Shown here: positions 32,828-43,170 of the stretch, piece by piece | How the letters are laid out: each line of letters opens with the position of its first letter | How positions within the stretch are numbered: the stretch's first letter is position 1 | Source: Pseudomonas viridiflava | GTDB lineage: Bacteria > Pseudomonadota > Gammaproteobacteria > Pseudomonadales > Pseudomonadaceae | DNA: 64,000 nucleotides | Assembly (NCBI RefSeq): GCF_900573885.1 | Contig: NZ_UPSE01000205.1 | Location: forward strand, 54,991-118,990 | Reading direction: 5' to 3' | Position numbers and translations under genes: made by a program | Notes under the pieces: model-generated | What the model saw: only the letters and a program-made list of their open reading frames with translations | Database searches by the model: none | Told to the model about the DNA's origin: nothing

Positions 32828-33715
32828 TTACATCCCCGCCAACTTATGAAACTGCTCTACATTGGTAATCGGCTCTTTCGGCATATCCGGGAACGCCTCG
32901 CCAAACCACTTGGTCTGCAGCGCCGCCAGGCGACCATTGCCACGTACTTTGTCCATAAACCCGGTGAGGAATTTCAGCAGCTCAGGGCTGTTCTTCGGCA
33001 TGGGCCAGGCGGCAAAGCCAGGGCCAGAAACCGGGATGCCTTTGGCGAAGGTGTCGCCACGGGTTTTGATCAGGTCGTTCACCGAAATCAGGGCGTTGAC
33101 GGCGTAGTCCAGACGGCCGTTGGCGAGGTCGGCGTACACCTCTGGGTAGGACTGGTACTCGACCACTTTGCCCATTTCGCAGTCTTTCTCTTTCATCATC
33201 GCCTTCAGCTCAGGCAAGCGCGCCAACAGGGCGCTGCCGGCTTGTACGCCGACGGTTTTGCCGCACAGGCTGGCGATGTCGCTAAGGCTCTTGTCGTCGG
33301 CGCGCTTCACGTAATAGTGCTGGGCGCTTGCAAAGGGCGGGGTGAAGTTGAACACGCGCAGGCGCTCGTCGGTGACCAGGGCGCCGGTGAAGGCCACGTC
33401 GTATTGACCGGACGATACCGAGGCGAGCAGACCGGTCCACGGCAGGATGTCCTGCTTCACATCGATCTTCTGTTCCTTGGCGTAAGCCACCAGGTCTTCG
33501 AGTAGCTCCTTGTGGAAACCGTCGGGCTTGCCGTCGACGATAAAATTGAACGGCGCGTAGTCGTCTTCGGTCGCAACCGTGAGCACGCCTTTGCTTTTGA
33601 CGTCGTCCAGATCGGCGTGGGCGAACGGGGCGCTCAGCACGAGCGTGGCGAGGGTCAGCTTGCGCAACAGGCCAAGCGATTTGAGGGCCAGCGAACCGGT
33701 GTTCGTGTGCTTCAT
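32828..33715 (-). CDS. Periplasmic amino-acid-binding protein (SBP_bac_3)
   Basis: A 295-residue binding protein. The signal peptide ends SAPFAHA at about residue 34, followed by the mature start DLDDVKSKGVLTVATEDDYAPF. Lobe motifs FTGALVTDERLRVFNFTPPF and GVQAGSALL are typical of polar amino-acid receptors. The ligand cannot be told from sequence. First gene of the operon; the shared upstream region with the MocR gene carries TGGCCA repeats. Confidence 0.92.
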   Translation of the reverse strand: MKHTNTGSLALKSLGLLRKLTLATLVLSAPFAHADLDDVKSKGVLTVATEDDYAPFNFIVDGKPDGFHKELLEDLVAYAKEQKIDVKQDILPWTGLLASVSSGQYDVAFTGALVTDERLRVFNFTPPFASAQHYYVKRADDKSLSDIASLCGKTVGVQAGSALLARLPELKAMMKEKDCEMGKVVEYQSYPEVYADLANGRLDYAVNALISVNDLIKTRGDTFAKGIPVSGPGFAAWPMPKNSPELLKFLTGFMDKVRGNGRLAALQTKWFGEAFPDMPKEPITNVEQFHKLAGM

Positions 33716-33748
33716 AAGTGCTGCTCCAGTTGTCTTGAAAGGTGAGCC

Positions 33749-33845
33749 TGGCCACTTTTAAACGGGCCTTCGGGTTGGCTGGTATTCACCATAGAGAGCG
33801 CTGGAAGCGAGGGGATAGGGGCAGTTTTGGCCATTCGACTGGCCA
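33749..33845. promoter_or_regulatory. Candidate MocR operator (TGGCCA repeats)
   Basis: TGGCCA occurs at 33749-33754, 33828-33833 and 33840-33845. The last two are direct repeats six bases apart, lying upstream of the regulator gene. MocR proteins such as GabR and PdxR bind spaced direct repeats. The binding itself is inferred. Confidence 0.5.
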
Positions 33846-33913
33846 GTGCGCGAGGCGAAAATCGTGGCGCGCTAATTGCAAAGTTCCTCGGTCGGCAAGC
33901 GAGTGGAACGACC

Positions 33914-35410
33914 ATGATCGATCATTTATTTCATCTGTCTTTCGACCACCAGCGGGGCCTGCAAGAGCAACTGCGCGAGTCGCTGGTGTCGACCATTCTG
34001 GGCGGCGGTTTCCCCGCCGATGAACCGTTGCCTTCGTGCCGCAAGCTGTCGCAACAGCTCTCGGTTTCGCGCAACACCGTGGCGCTGGTGTACGAAAGCC
34101 TGCTCGACAACGGCTACCTGATCAGCCGTCCACGCAGCGGCTATTACCTGCACCCTGACTATTGCGGCGCAGACTTCGACGACAGCGTGCTGCGCATGAC
34201 CCCGCAGCGGCAACCCGACCACGCCGACAGTGGCGGCAGCGAGCGTGCACCGAATTGGGCCGCGCGTTTCAAGATGCAGCCCAGCCTGAAGCACGGCGTA
34301 CTGCGCCCCAGCAATTGGGCCGGCTTTACCTACCCGTTTATTTACGGCCAGCCGATTCGCGACCTGTTTCCCCTGGAGCGCTGGCGCGAGGTGTCGCGCA
34401 ATACATTGCGCAGCGAACGCGACCAGGGCTGGCTGCGTGACCGCTTCGACCGCGACGATGAAATGCTCATCGAACAGCTGCGCACCCGCGTGCTGCCCAA
34501 GCGCGGCATCTGGGCGCGTGCCGATGAAATTCTGGTAACCCTCGGTTCGCAGAATGCGCTGTATCTGCTCGCCACCTTGCTGATGGGCAAAGGCGTAAAA
34601 GTGGCCGTGGAAAACCCAGGCTTTCGCGACGCCCTGAGCATTTTCGACCTGCAAGGCGCGCACGTGCAGCTGCAAGACATCGACCGCGAAGGGTTGGTGG
34701 TCGACTCGCGCCTGAACGACTGCGAATACCTGTACGTAACGCCTGGCCATCAAGTACCGACCGGCATCGCCATGAGCGCCGAACGGCGCACCCAGTTGCT
34801 GGCGCACATTCGCGAACACGACCAGGTGCTGATCGAAGACGACTACGACGCCGAACTGAACCTCGACAACCACCCGCAGCCGGCGCTCAAAGCCAGCGAC
34901 AGCCAGGGACGGGTGATTTACCTGAGTAGCCTGTCGAAAGCCTTCTCGCCGGGCTTGCGCATGGGCTATCTGGTGGCCGACGCCGAGCTGATCGACGAAC
35001 TGCGCGCGCTTCGTCGCTTGATGTACCGCCATCCGCCATTGAACAACCAGCGAATGCTGGCGGAGTTCCTGGCGCAGGGGCACTACGACGCGCATCTGCG
35101 CCGCTTCCGCGAGGAACACGCGCGGCGGCGAGAGGCGTTGAGCGAGGCGTTGCGTCAGGAGTTGCCCAGTTGCGAACCGGTGGGCAGCCCGGGCGCCAGC
35201 GCATTCTGGCTGGCAGCGCCCACGGGAGTGGATACGCAGAAACTGGCGTGGGCGGCGGCGCAGCGCAGTGTATTGATTGAGGCTGGAGCGCAGTTTTTCT
35301 TTGGCCAGCATGTGCCGGTGAATTTTATGCGGTTGGGGTTTCATGCGATTGATGCGCAGCGCATCAGGCCGGGGATTCGGGTGTTGGGGGAGGTGTTGGA
35401 GGGGATTTGA
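33914..35410 (+). CDS. MocR-family (GntR/aminotransferase) regulator
   Basis: A 498-residue chimera. The GntR winged helix-turn-helix (residues about 10-75, PSCRKLSQQLSVSRNTVALVYE) is joined to a fold-type I aminotransferase domain. The PLP lysine is K342 in SSLSKAFSPGLRMGY, with IEDDYDAEL as the cofactor-ring aspartate. Such proteins sense amino compounds through PLP. Divergent from the ABC operon, which it probably controls. Start at ATG 33914 (MIDHLFHLSF). Confidence 0.93.
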   Translation: MIDHLFHLSFDHQRGLQEQLRESLVSTILGGGFPADEPLPSCRKLSQQLSVSRNTVALVYESLLDNGYLISRPRSGYYLHPDYCGADFDDSVLRMTPQRQPDHADSGGSERAPNWAARFKMQPSLKHGVLRPSNWAGFTYPFIYGQPIRDLFPLERWREVSRNTLRSERDQGWLRDRFDRDDEMLIEQLRTRVLPKRGIWARADEILVTLGSQNALYLLATLLMGKGVKVAVENPGFRDALSIFDLQGAHVQLQDIDREGLVVDSRLNDCEYLYVTPGHQVPTGIAMSAERRTQLLAHIREHDQVLIEDDYDAELNLDNHPQPALKASDSQGRVIYLSSLSKAFSPGLRMGYLVADAELIDELRALRRLMYRHPPLNNQRMLAEFLAQGHYDAHLRRFREEHARRREALSEALRQELPSCEPVGSPGASAFWLAAPTGVDTQKLAWAAAQRSVLIEAGAQFFFGQHVPVNFMRLGFHAIDAQRIRPGIRVLGEVLEGI

Positions 35411-35444
35411 ATCCAAGGCTGGATCGCGAGCCTAATTCCGTTTC

Positions 35445-35477
35445 GTAGGTTGGGTTGAGCCATCGGCGAAGCCCAAC
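35445..35477. repeat. GTAGGTTGGG...GAAGCCCAAC repeat
   Basis: Same family as 9817-9846. A second copy is at 35607-35639. Both lie in the 592-base gap after the MocR gene, which holds only repeats. Confidence 0.75.
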
Positions 35478-35496
35478 GTCACGCGGTGAGGAGGTT

Positions 35497-35543
35497 TTCA
35501 TTACCGCGTGTGGTGAACGTTTTGTTTCGCGCCTTCGCGCGAG
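35497..35543. repeat. Partial copy of the long dispersed repeat
   Basis: TTCATTACCGCGTGTGGTGAACG onward matches the first 45 or so bases of the long repeat, then breaks off. It is 160 bases ahead of the full copy B, so this gap has taken more than one insertion. Confidence 0.75.
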
Positions 35544-35657
35544 CTTCTAAACCGCGTTCTTTATGAAATCCTCCGGGCATCCTCGCGAACGCGGGTATCC
35601 AGTTTCGTAGGTTGGGGTTGAGCCTCGGCGAAGCCCAACGTTCCGCGGTGGTGGGTA

Positions 35658-35917
35658 TTCATTACCGCGTGTGCTGAACGTTCTGTTTCGCGCCTTACGC
35701 GCGACTCACTTTTTAGCAGTCGCCCTAAAAAGTAAGCAAAAACGGCTTGCCCCGACCTTGGGTCTGCGCTGCGCTCCGACTTCCCTCGCTCCGTCGCCGT
35801 TCCGGGGGCCGTCACAACGGGCCGTCCATGGCCCGATGTTCCTTTCGCGGCTCCCGGCCGCTCAACCCCCTACACGCCGACTCCGCTCGGCCTGCGATAA
35901 ACGGGGCGGGCAGATCA
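35658..35917. repeat. Long dispersed repeat, copy B (260 bp)
   Basis: Direct repeat of 15913-16188, lacking its 16-base insertion. Preceded by a GTTGGG repeat at 35607-35639. The remaining bases to 36002 are A-rich and show nothing clear. Confidence 0.85.
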
Positions 35918-36002
35918 AGAGCGATAAATCAAAAGCAGATCAAGATCAAAAACCTTAAAGCAAAATCAAAAAAATCGAGGCTGCCGAGGGAGACGTGCAC
36001 CC

Positions 36003-36392
36003 TCACTGATTCAACGCCGGCGCCTGCAGCAGATACAACCCGGTGGTATTCAGCGCTATCCGATACCGGCGAATTTCACCCGGTATCAGGTCCACCACAA
36101 TGCTGGTGGCCTGGCTGATGCCGGGTGAACAAACCCCCGGCCCCAGCAGGCCAAGTCTTACGGAGATGGCGCCGGGCGGCAGGTTGAAGGCCACTGACTG
36201 ACCTTGCCAGAGCCGGGCGGCAAGCTGGTCTTGCAGGTACAGGCCGATGTCGCACGGGCTGCCGACTTCCAGACGTTCGCGCGAGATGATCAGCACGCCG
36301 TAACCGTCGGATTGTGGCGTCGGCGCATCGGCGAATTCGGCGTGCGCCAGCGTCGAAAGCAGCAGCATCGAGAGGATGAAAAACACGCGCAT
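36003..36392 (-). CDS. Small exported protein of unknown function
   Basis: Not recognised. 129 residues starting MRVFFILSMLLLSTLAHA, a clear Sec signal peptide cleaved after AHA (residue 18). The mature part has two cysteines (SPCDIG, PGVCSPG) that could pair, and beta-rich segments such as PPGAISVRLGLLG and GEIRRYRIAL. GGAG lies before the ATG. It starts 32 bases after the TetR gene on the same strand and could be co-transcribed. Confidence 0.7.
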   Translation of the reverse strand: MRVFFILSMLLLSTLAHAEFADAPTPQSDGYGVLIISRERLEVGSPCDIGLYLQDQLAARLWQGQSVAFNLPPGAISVRLGLLGPGVCSPGISQATSIVVDLIPGEIRRYRIALNTTGLYLLQAPALNQ

Positions 36393-36424
36393 GGTCTGCA
36401 CTCCGGCCCACAGGTTTTTGTAGA

Positions 36425-37054
36425 TTAGTTGCTCAGCGGCCACTGGCGCGCGAGGCCGCGGAAGATTGTGTCGATCATCGCCGCGGCTTGTTCGTTCGGG
36501 CGGTACAGGTCCGGATCGCGCAGGTAGTCGCTGAACAGGCCGATCACCAGGCCATGCAGGGTCAGTGCGGCCATGCGTGGGGTCATGTCGGGGTGCAGAT
36601 GGCCGTTGCCGGCGGCGCGCTGGAACAGCACTTCACACAGGTCAATGAATTGCCGGACGAAGGCGTTGTGCCGGTTTTCGGCTTCGCGCAGCTCGTCGGT
36701 GAATTCACAGCGAAACAGCAGGATGGTCATGATCCGCCGCCGCTGTTCATCGTGGGCCAGATCGATCAGCGCATCCACGCAAATGTCGCGCAGGCTTTGC
36801 AGCGGTTCGCGGCCGTTGTCGGCCGACAGCAGCTCGGCCATCTGCTCCGGCGGCAGACGCACCTGGTCGAGCATTTCGTGGAACAGGTGAGCCTTGTTTT
36901 CAAAGTGCCAGTACACCGCTCCGCGCGTCACTTCAGCGGTTTTGGCGATTTGATCAAGGGTGGTGTGGCCCACGCCTTTTTGCAGAAACAGCATTTCGGC
37001 GGCCAGCAAAATGGCGCTGCGGGTTTTCTCTGCTTCTTCTTTGGTTCGACGCAT
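36425..37054 (-). CDS. TetR-family repressor of the TtgR/AcrR type
   Basis: A 209-residue repressor. The N-terminal helix-turn-helix is KTAEVTRGAVYWHFENKAHLF, and the C-terminal ligand domain matches the TtgR/AcrR group that senses drugs and aromatics. It is divergent from an RND efflux pair, with a palindromic operator between. It should repress both itself and the pump. Confidence 0.92.
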   Translation of the reverse strand: MRRTKEEAEKTRSAILLAAEMLFLQKGVGHTTLDQIAKTAEVTRGAVYWHFENKAHLFHEMLDQVRLPPEQMAELLSADNGREPLQSLRDICVDALIDLAHDEQRRRIMTILLFRCEFTDELREAENRHNAFVRQFIDLCEVLFQRAAGNGHLHPDMTPRMAALTLHGLVIGLFSDYLRDPDLYRPNEQAAAMIDTIFRGLARQWPLSN

Positions 37055-37130
37055 GGCGGTTGGGCTATTTCTGTCTAGGCTCTTGTCAGTTAGAGCGGGG
37101 CTAAGGGTGAGTGTAATGCCTGTAGGCGCT

Positions 37131-37150
37131 TACAAACACACCTGTATGTA
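37131..37150. promoter_or_regulatory. TtgR-like operator
   Basis: TACAAACA-CACC-TGTATGTA, a palindrome with one mismatch, in the divergent gap. The P. putida TtgR operator contains the similar TTACAAACAAC...GTAAG. Position suits repression of the efflux genes. Confidence 0.7.
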
Positions 37151-37203
37151 TCGGCCGGCTCTGGATAGCCAACTTTCTGATGCGCCTGGTCACGGAGACC
37201 GTT

Positions 37204-38370
37204 ATGCCGTACGCCTTGTCTTCTTCTTTTGTGGTTATCGCTCTGGGTTTGTTTAGCGTCACGGGTCAGGCGGCCGATGCGCCGGCCGCTGCCGCGCCGC
37301 CACCTCCGGAAGTGACGGTGGAGGTGGCCAAGGCCGAGACGTTTCCGCTGGTGCTGGAATATTCCGGCCGCACCGCTGGCTACCGGGAAGTGCAGGTACG
37401 CGCGCAGGTGAGCGGCATCCTGCAGCAACGAACCTACGACGAAGGCAGCAAGGTGAAGGCCGGTCAGGTGCTGTTTCGCATCGACCCTCGGCCTTATCAG
37501 GCAGCGCTGATGCGGGCCCAGGGTGCGCTGGCGCAGGCTCAGGCGCGCTATCGTCAGACCGAGCGCGATCTCAAGCGCATTCGCGAACTCCAGAAGAAAG
37601 GCTTCGCCAGCGAAAGCGAGCTGGATAACGCGGTGTCCAATTTCGAGCAGAGCAAGGCCAATGTCGAGGCGTCCAAGGCTGAGGTGGAGTCGCGGCAGAT
37701 CGACCTCGACTACACCACTGTGGTCGCGCCCATTTCCGGCATCACCAGTAAACAGACAGTGTCCGAAGGCAGCCTGGTGGTCGCTTCCGATGCCAATGCC
37801 AGCTTGCTGACCCAGCTCACCCAACTTGACCCGCTGTACGTCAACTTCGCCTACCCCGACACCGAGGCCGAGCGCCTGCGCGAGGGCGTGCAGAGCGGCA
37901 AGCTGGCAATGCCGGCCGATGGCAAATTGTTCGCGCAGTTGAAGTTTGGTGACGGCAGCAGCTACCCGATTGAAGGCCGCGTCGACTTTACCGACAGCTT
38001 TGTCAGCAGCGGCACCGGCACGGTCAGCGCCCGCGCCGTAGTGCCCAACCCGGATCAGAAATTACTGCCCGGTCAATTCATGCGCGTGGTGATCAAGGGC
38101 CTCACGCGCCCCAACGCCATCACGGTGCCCGAACGGGCCTTGCTACAAGGGCCAAAGGGCACGTTTGTGTATGTGGTCGATGACCAGGGCATGGCCCATG
38201 CGCGGCAGGTGGCCACCGGACCGACTTCGGAAGGACGCTGGGTGATTGAGTCCGGGGTAAGTGTGGGCGACCGAGTGATTGTCGAAGGCATTCTGAAGGT
38301 GCGCCCGGAGACGCCGGTCAAGGCCAGTGAGGCGAAAGCCCAAGCCGAACAACCTGCGAAAAAATCTTAA
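37204..38370 (+). CDS. RND efflux periplasmic adaptor (membrane fusion) protein
   Basis: A 388-residue adaptor. Domain order: signal peptide (cleavage near GQA, residue 25), Pro-rich start, barrel-sandwich halves (VQVRAQVSGILQQR and DYTTVVAPISGITSK) around a coiled-coil hairpin (about 110-165), then beta-barrel and membrane-proximal domains. No lipobox cysteine follows the signal, unlike MexA/AcrA/TtgA. The ATG at 37204 has GGAG six bases upstream. Confidence 0.9.
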   Translation: MPYALSSSFVVIALGLFSVTGQAADAPAAAAPPPPEVTVEVAKAETFPLVLEYSGRTAGYREVQVRAQVSGILQQRTYDEGSKVKAGQVLFRIDPRPYQAALMRAQGALAQAQARYRQTERDLKRIRELQKKGFASESELDNAVSNFEQSKANVEASKAEVESRQIDLDYTTVVAPISGITSKQTVSEGSLVVASDANASLLTQLTQLDPLYVNFAYPDTEAERLREGVQSGKLAMPADGKLFAQLKFGDGSSYPIEGRVDFTDSFVSSGTGTVSARAVVPNPDQKLLPGQFMRVVIKGLTRPNAITVPERALLQGPKGTFVYVVDDQGMAHARQVATGPTSEGRWVIESGVSVGDRVIVEGILKVRPETPVKASEAKAQAEQPAKKS

Positions 38371-38382
38371 AGGAGCGTTGCC

Positions 38383-41300
38383 GTGATCTCTCGCTTCTTT
38401 ATTGATCGGCCCATTTTCGCCACGGTCATTTCCGTGGTCATCGTGCTCGCCGGGCTGTCAGCCATGCGCTCGCTGCCTATTTCGCAATATCCAGAGATTC
38501 TGCCGCCGCAGGTGGCGGTAACGGCCAGTTACCCCGGCGCCAGTTCGCAGGTGATTGCCGAAACCGTGGCCGCGCCGCTGGAGCAGGAGATCAACGGCGT
38601 CGAGAACATGATTTATCAGCTCTCGAACTCTGACAGCAGCGGCGCCATGAGCCTGAACGTGTACTTCCAGGTGGGCACCGACCCGGACCAGGCGACCATC
38701 AACGTCAACAACAAGGTGCAGGCGGCGCTGGCGAAACTGCCGGAAGAGGTGCGCCGGCAAGGGGTGAAGGTGGAGAAGAAATCTTCCGACATCCTGCAGG
38801 TGATCACCCTGTATTCGCCGGACGATTCGCGCGACCCGATCTTTATCAGCAACTACGCGCTGATCAACGTCATCGATGAACTCAAGCGCCTGAAAGGCGT
38901 GGGCGATGCCAGCCAGTTCGGTTCCAAGGATTACTCCATGCGCATCTGGCTGCGCCCCGACAAACTGGCGCAGTACAACCTCACGCCCACTGATGTGGTT
39001 AACGCCATTCAGGAGCAGAACTCGCAGTTCGCTGCGGGCAGCTTTGGCAAACAGCCGCTGACTCAGGAGCAGGATTTCACCTATACGGTGACTACCCAGG
39101 GCCGTTTCGCCGATCCGAAAGAGTTTGAAAGCATCATTCTGCGCAGCGACGCCACCGGCGCCAGTTTGCTGCTTAAAGATGTAGCGAGAGTGGAGCTTGG
39201 CGCGCAGGACTATTCGCTGGTAACCACCCTCAACGGTCAGCAAAACGCCGCCTTTGGTATTTACCTGCAACCCGGCGCCAACGCCCTGGACACCGCCAAG
39301 CTGGTGAACCAGACCATGGAACGCCTGGCCAAGCGCTTCCCTTCGGGCATCACCTACAAAATTCCCTACGACACCACCAAGTTCGTCACCGTCTCCATTG
39401 AAGAGGTGATTCACACCTTCTTCGAGGCGTTGGTGCTGGTGGTGCTGGTGGTGTTTATTTTCCTGCAGAACTGGCGCGCCACCCTGATTCCGGTACTGGC
39501 GATTCCGGTGTCGTTGATCGGCACCTTTGCCGGCATGTACCTGCTCGGGTTCTCGATCAACTTGCTGACACTGTTCGGCCTGGTGCTGGCCATCGGCATT
39601 GTGGTGGACGATGCGATTGTGGTGCTGGAAAACGTCGAGCGGGTGATGCGCACCGAGAAACTGCCGCCCCGCGAAGCGGCGATCAAAGCCATGGAAGAAG
39701 TGACCGGGCCGATCATCGCCATCGTGCTGGTGCTGTGCGCGGTGTTTATTCCGGTGGGCTTTCTCGGCGGGCTGGCGGGGCAGATGTATTCGCAGTTCGC
39801 CATCACCATTGCCGTGTCGGTGGCGGTGTCCGGGCTGGTCGCGCTGACACTGTCGCCGGCACTGTGCGCCTTGTTGCTCAAGCCGGGCCACCACGAGCCG
39901 GCGGCGCCGTTTCGCTGGTTTAACAACTTCTTCGATCGCGCTACGGCGGGCTACAGCCGGGGCGTGGTGTTTTTCCTGAAACGCTCGGTGATTGGCTTGC
40001 TGCTGTTCGGCGGCATGATCGCCCTGATGGTGGTGCTGTTCGGTCGAGTGCCCGGTTCGCTGGTGCCGGATGAAGACCAGGGGTACGTGATCAATGCCTA
40101 CTTTCTGCCGCCTGCTGCCTCGCTGACGCGCACCGAGAAGGTGACCGGCGACGTGACCCAACAATTGATGAAGCACCCGGCGGTTCAGGATGTGGTGACC
40201 TTCGCGGGTTTCGACGTGCTGACGTTCGGCACCCGCAGCAACGCCGGCGTGTCGTTCGTGCCGCTCAAAGACTGGAGCGAACGCACCACCGAAGAACTCG
40301 ACGCACGCAATCTGCCCGGCGCGTTCATGGGCATGGGCGCCTCGCAGAAAGACGCCATGGTCATGACCTTCAATCCGCCGCCCATCACCGGCATGAGCAC
40401 TACCGGCGGGTTCGAGGCCTACATTCAGGACCGCAGCGGCGGCAGCAGTGAAAAGCTTGCCGAGATTGTTCACAAATTCATGGCCGAAGCCGCCAAACGG
40501 CCCGAGCTGGCCGGGGTGAATACCACCTTCAATGCCGACGTGCCGCAGTACTACATCGACCTCGACCGCGTTAAAGCGCGGGCGCTGGGCGTGGCGATCA
40601 ACGATGTGTTCACCGCCATGCAAACCACCTTTGGCAGCTACTACGTCAACGACTTCAACCTCTACGGCCGAACCTGGCAGGTGAGCTTGCAGGCCGAGTC
40701 GGAGTTCCGTCGCAAGCCGGAAGACCTCAGCCAGATCTACGTGCGCTCCACCGCCACTTCCGAGCTGATTCCGCTGTCATCGCTGGTCAGCGTGCGGCGC
40801 ATTCTCGGGCCGGACAGTTATGCGCGGTTCAACGTGTACCCGGCGGCCAAAATACTCGGCGGGCCGGCGCCGGGTTACAGCTCGGGGCAAGCCCTGCAGG
40901 CCATGCAGGAAGTAGCGGATGCGACGCTGGGCAGCGACTACAGCATCGGCTGGATTGGTCAGGCCTATCAGGAACTGGCTTCCCAGGGCTCGGGCAGCAC
41001 CGCGTTTATCTTCGGGCTGGTAATGGTGTTTCTGATTCTCGCCGCGCAGTACGAGCGCTGGACGTTGCCGCTGGCGGTGGTCACGGCGGTACCGTTCGCC
41101 GTGTTCGGCGCGATTCTGGCCGTGTGGCTGCGGGGCATCGAGAACGACGTGTACTTCCAGGTTGGCCTGGTGACGCTGATTGGATTGGCGGCGAAGAACG
41201 CCATCCTCATCGTCGAATTCGCCGTGCTGTGCCGCAGCCAGGGCATGAGCATTTACGACTCGGCGCTGGAAGCGGCCAAGCTGCGCTTTCGGCCCATCGT

Positions 41301-41541
41301 CATGACATCCCTGGCCTTCATTCTCGGTTGCGTGCCGTTGGCGATTAGCACCGGCGCGGGTTCGGCCAGCCGCCATTCCATCGGCACCGGCGTAATCGGC
41401 GGCATGCTGGCGGCGACGCTGCTCGCGACGTTCATGATTCCGATGTTTTATTTGCTGGTGGAAAGTGCGTCGGCGCGGATGGGCAAGGGTAAAGGCAGGC
41501 CGGTTGCGGCCGAGGCGTCGCCGCCGTCGGAAGAACGATGA
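38383..41541 (+). CDS. RND multidrug efflux permease (HAE1 family)
   Basis: Proton-driven inner-membrane pump of 1052 residues with twelve segments in two halves. The relay residues are present: D409-D410 in [10 protein letters not shown] and K938 in [15 protein letters not shown] start with AAGGAG seven bases upstream, 12 bases after the adaptor. No outer-membrane channel gene follows, so it must share one from elsewhere. Substrates unknown; the TtgR-like repressor suggests drugs or aromatics. Confidence 0.94.
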   Translation: MISRFFIDRPIFATVISVVIVLAGLSAMRSLPISQYPEILPPQVAVTASYPGASSQVIAETVAAPLEQEINGVENMIYQLSNSDSSGAMSLNVYFQVGTDPDQATINVNNKVQAALAKLPEEVRRQGVKVEKKSSDILQVITLYSPDDSRDPIFISNYALINVIDELKRLKGVGDASQFGSKDYSMRIWLRPDKLAQYNLTPTDVVNAIQEQNSQFAAGSFGKQPLTQEQDFTYTVTTQGRFADPKEFESIILRSDATGASLLLKDVARVELGAQDYSLVTTLNGQQNAAFGIYLQPGANALDTAKLVNQTMERLAKRFPSGITYKIPYDTTKFVTVSIEEVIHTFFEALVLVVLVVFIFLQNWRATLIPVLAIPVSLIGTFAGMYLLGFSINLLTLFGLVLAIGIVVDDAIVVLENVERVMRTEKLPPREAAIKAMEEVTGPIIAIVLVLCAVFIPVGFLGGLAGQMYSQFAITIAVSVAVSGLVALTLSPALCALLLKPGHHEPAAPFRWFNNFFDRATAGYSRGVVFFLKRSVIGLLLFGGMIALMVVLFGRVPGSLVPDEDQGYVINAYFLPPAASLTRTEKVTGDVTQQLMKHPAVQDVVTFAGFDVLTFGTRSNAGVSFVPLKDWSERTTEELDARNLPGAFMGMGASQKDAMVMTFNPPPITGMSTTGGFEAYIQDRSGGSSEKLAEIVHKFMAEAAKRPELAGVNTTFNADVPQYYIDLDRVKARALGVAINDVFTAMQTTFGSYYVNDFNLYGRTWQVSLQAESEFRRKPEDLSQIYVRSTATSELIPLSSLVSVRRILGPDSYARFNVYPAAKILGGPAPGYSSGQALQAMQEVADATLGSDYSIGWIGQAYQELASQGSGSTAFIFGLVMVFLILAAQYERWTLPLAVVTAVPFAVFGAILAVWLRGIENDVYFQVGLVTLIGLAAKNAILIVEFAVLCRSQGMSIYDSALEAAKLRFRPIVMTSLAFILGCVPLAISTGAGSASRHSIGTGVIGGMLAATLLATFMIPMFYLLVESASARMGKGKGRPVAAEASPPSEER

Positions 41542-41662
41542 CAGCAGCGCGCGCCCGGGCTCGCCGGGCCGCGCCGCCTTAACACCGCAGGGCCTATGTC
41601 CAGGAGGTCGGTTTGTAAATCCTCGGGTACAATGCGCGCCTTGATTTCGTCCGAGGTGCGCC

Positions 41663-42337
41663 GTGCAACCTTTCGCTATTGCCCCATCCATTCTCTCTGC
41701 CGACTTCGCCCGCCTGGGTGAGGAAGTGGACAACGTTCTAGCCGCTGGCGCCGACATCGTGCACTTCGATGTCATGGACAACCACTACGTGCCCAACCTC
41801 ACCATCGGTCCGATGGTCTGCTCGGCGCTGCGCAAGTACGGCGTAACAGCACCCATCGATGTGCACCTGATGGTCTCGCCGGTTGATCGCATCATTGGCG
41901 ATTTTATCGAAGCCGGCGCCACGTACATCACCTTCCACCCCGAAGCCAGTCAGCACATCGACCGCTCGTTGCAGTTGATCAAAGCGGGCGGCTGCAAGGC
42001 GGGCCTGGTGTTCAACCCTGCCACCTCGCTGGAAAGCCTCAAGTACGTGATGGACAAGGTCGACATGATCCTGCTCATGAGCGTGAACCCAGGCTTTGGC
42101 GGGCAGAAGTTCATCCCCGGCACGCTGGATAAACTGCGCGAAGCCCGCGCCCTGATCGAGGCATCGGGCTGCGACATTCGCCTGGAAATCGACGGCGGCG
42201 TGAACGTTCAGAACATTCGCGAAATCGCGGCGGCAGGTGCCGACACCTTTGTAGCCGGTTCGGCCATTTTCAATACGCCCGATTACGCGGCCGTCATCGC
42301 GCAGATGCGCGCTGAACTGGCGCTCGCTCGCCCATGA
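41663..42337 (+). CDS. rpe: Ribulose-phosphate 3-epimerase
   Basis: Interconverts ribulose-5-P and xylulose-5-P. TIM-barrel protein of 224 residues with metal ligands in [18 protein letters not shown] and EIDGGVN. GTG start with GAGGTG upstream; TACAAT at 41628-41633 may be its -10. Overlaps gph by four bases. Rpe-gph-trpE order is conserved in pseudomonads. Confidence 0.97.
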   Translation: MQPFAIAPSILSADFARLGEEVDNVLAAGADIVHFDVMDNHYVPNLTIGPMVCSALRKYGVTAPIDVHLMVSPVDRIIGDFIEAGATYITFHPEASQHIDRSLQLIKAGGCKAGLVFNPATSLESLKYVMDKVDMILLMSVNPGFGGQKFIPGTLDKLREARALIEASGCDIRLEIDGGVNVQNIREIAAAGADTFVAGSAIFNTPDYAAVIAQMRAELALARP

Positions 42338-43170
42338 GTGGCTTTGCGCAGGTGCTCGCCGGGCGCTTGCCGCGCCTGGTGATGTTCGACCTGGACGGCA
42401 CCCTGATCGACTCGGTGCCCGACCTGGCCGCCGCGGTCGATCAGATGCTGATCCAGCTCAACCGCCCGACCGCAGGCGCCGAGCAGGTGCGCACTTGGGT
42501 GGGCAACGGCGTTCGGGTGCTGGTGCGTCGCGCCCTGGCCGGCAGCATCGATCACGCGGCGGTGAATGAAGAAGACACCGAGCAGGCGCTGGCGATTTTC
42601 ATGGAGCTGTACGCCGATAACCACTCGCTGTCCAAGCTTTATCCAGGTGTGCGCGAAACGCTGAAGTGGCTGAAAAGCCAAGGCATCGAAATGGCGTTGA
42701 TCACCAACAAGCCGGAGCGCTTCGTTGGGCCGTTGTTGGATGAAATGCGCATTGGCCGCTACTTTCGCTGGATCATCGGCGGCGACACGCTGCCTCAGCA
42801 AAAGCCCGATCCGGCCGCGTTGAATGTGGTCATGCAAATGGCGGAAGTGTCCCCTGGCGAAGCCGTATTCGTCGGCGACTCGCGCAGCGATGTGCAAGCC
42901 GCCAAAGCCGCCGGTGTGGTGTGTGTGGCGCTAAGTTATGGCTACAACCACGGCCGCCCGATTGCCGAGGAAGAACCGGCGCTGGTGATCGACGATCTGC
43001 GCGAACTGCTGCCCGATTGCGCCGAATCGGCCGCTGAGATAATGTTGCCCGACGCCGTCAAATCCCCCCGCCAAAGAGATGCCATCGTGGTGGTCACCCG
43101 CAAACACTGGTTCGTCAAATCCGGGATGAAAATCCTCAAGGCTCTGGCCCGCTGGCGTTGGCGCGCCTGA
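42334..43170 (+). CDS. gph: Phosphoglycolate phosphatase
   Basis: HAD-family enzyme that removes 2-phosphoglycolate. Catalytic motif FDLDGTLID places the nucleophile at D19; the later motifs ITNKP, QQKPDP and VGDSRSD are present. It is 278 residues, longer than the E. coli enzyme. The extra tail ends [14 protein letters not shown] and reads like a trp leader peptide (see the entry at 43126). Start overlaps rpe (ATGA). Confidence 0.95.
   Translation: MSGFAQVLAGRLPRLVMFDLDGTLIDSVPDLAAAVDQMLIQLNRPTAGAEQVRTWVGNGVRVLVRRALAGSIDHAAVNEEDTEQALAIFMELYADNHSLSKLYPGVRETLKWLKSQGIEMALITNKPERFVGPLLDEMRIGRYFRWIIGGDTLPQQKPDPAALNVVMQMAEVSPGEAVFVGDSRSDVQAAKAAGVVCVALSYGYNHGRPIAEEEPALVIDDLRELLPDCAESAAEIMLPDAVKSPRQRDAIVVVTRKHWFVKSGMKILKALARWRWRA
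43126..43170 (+). promoter_or_regulatory. Candidate trp leader peptide inside gph
   Basis: The last 14 codons of gph start with an in-frame ATG (residue 265) and end Arg-Trp-Arg-Trp-Arg-Ala-stop, with Trp codons at 43153 and 43159. Attenuation of trpE is known in P. putida. Ribosomes stalling here on message entering trpE could set the fold of the leader RNA. Confidence 0.5.

Noticed and set aside
38458..40623. 721-codon frame antisense to the RND pump
   Set aside because: His/Gln/Arg-rich composition with no motif; a shadow of the pump's codon use.
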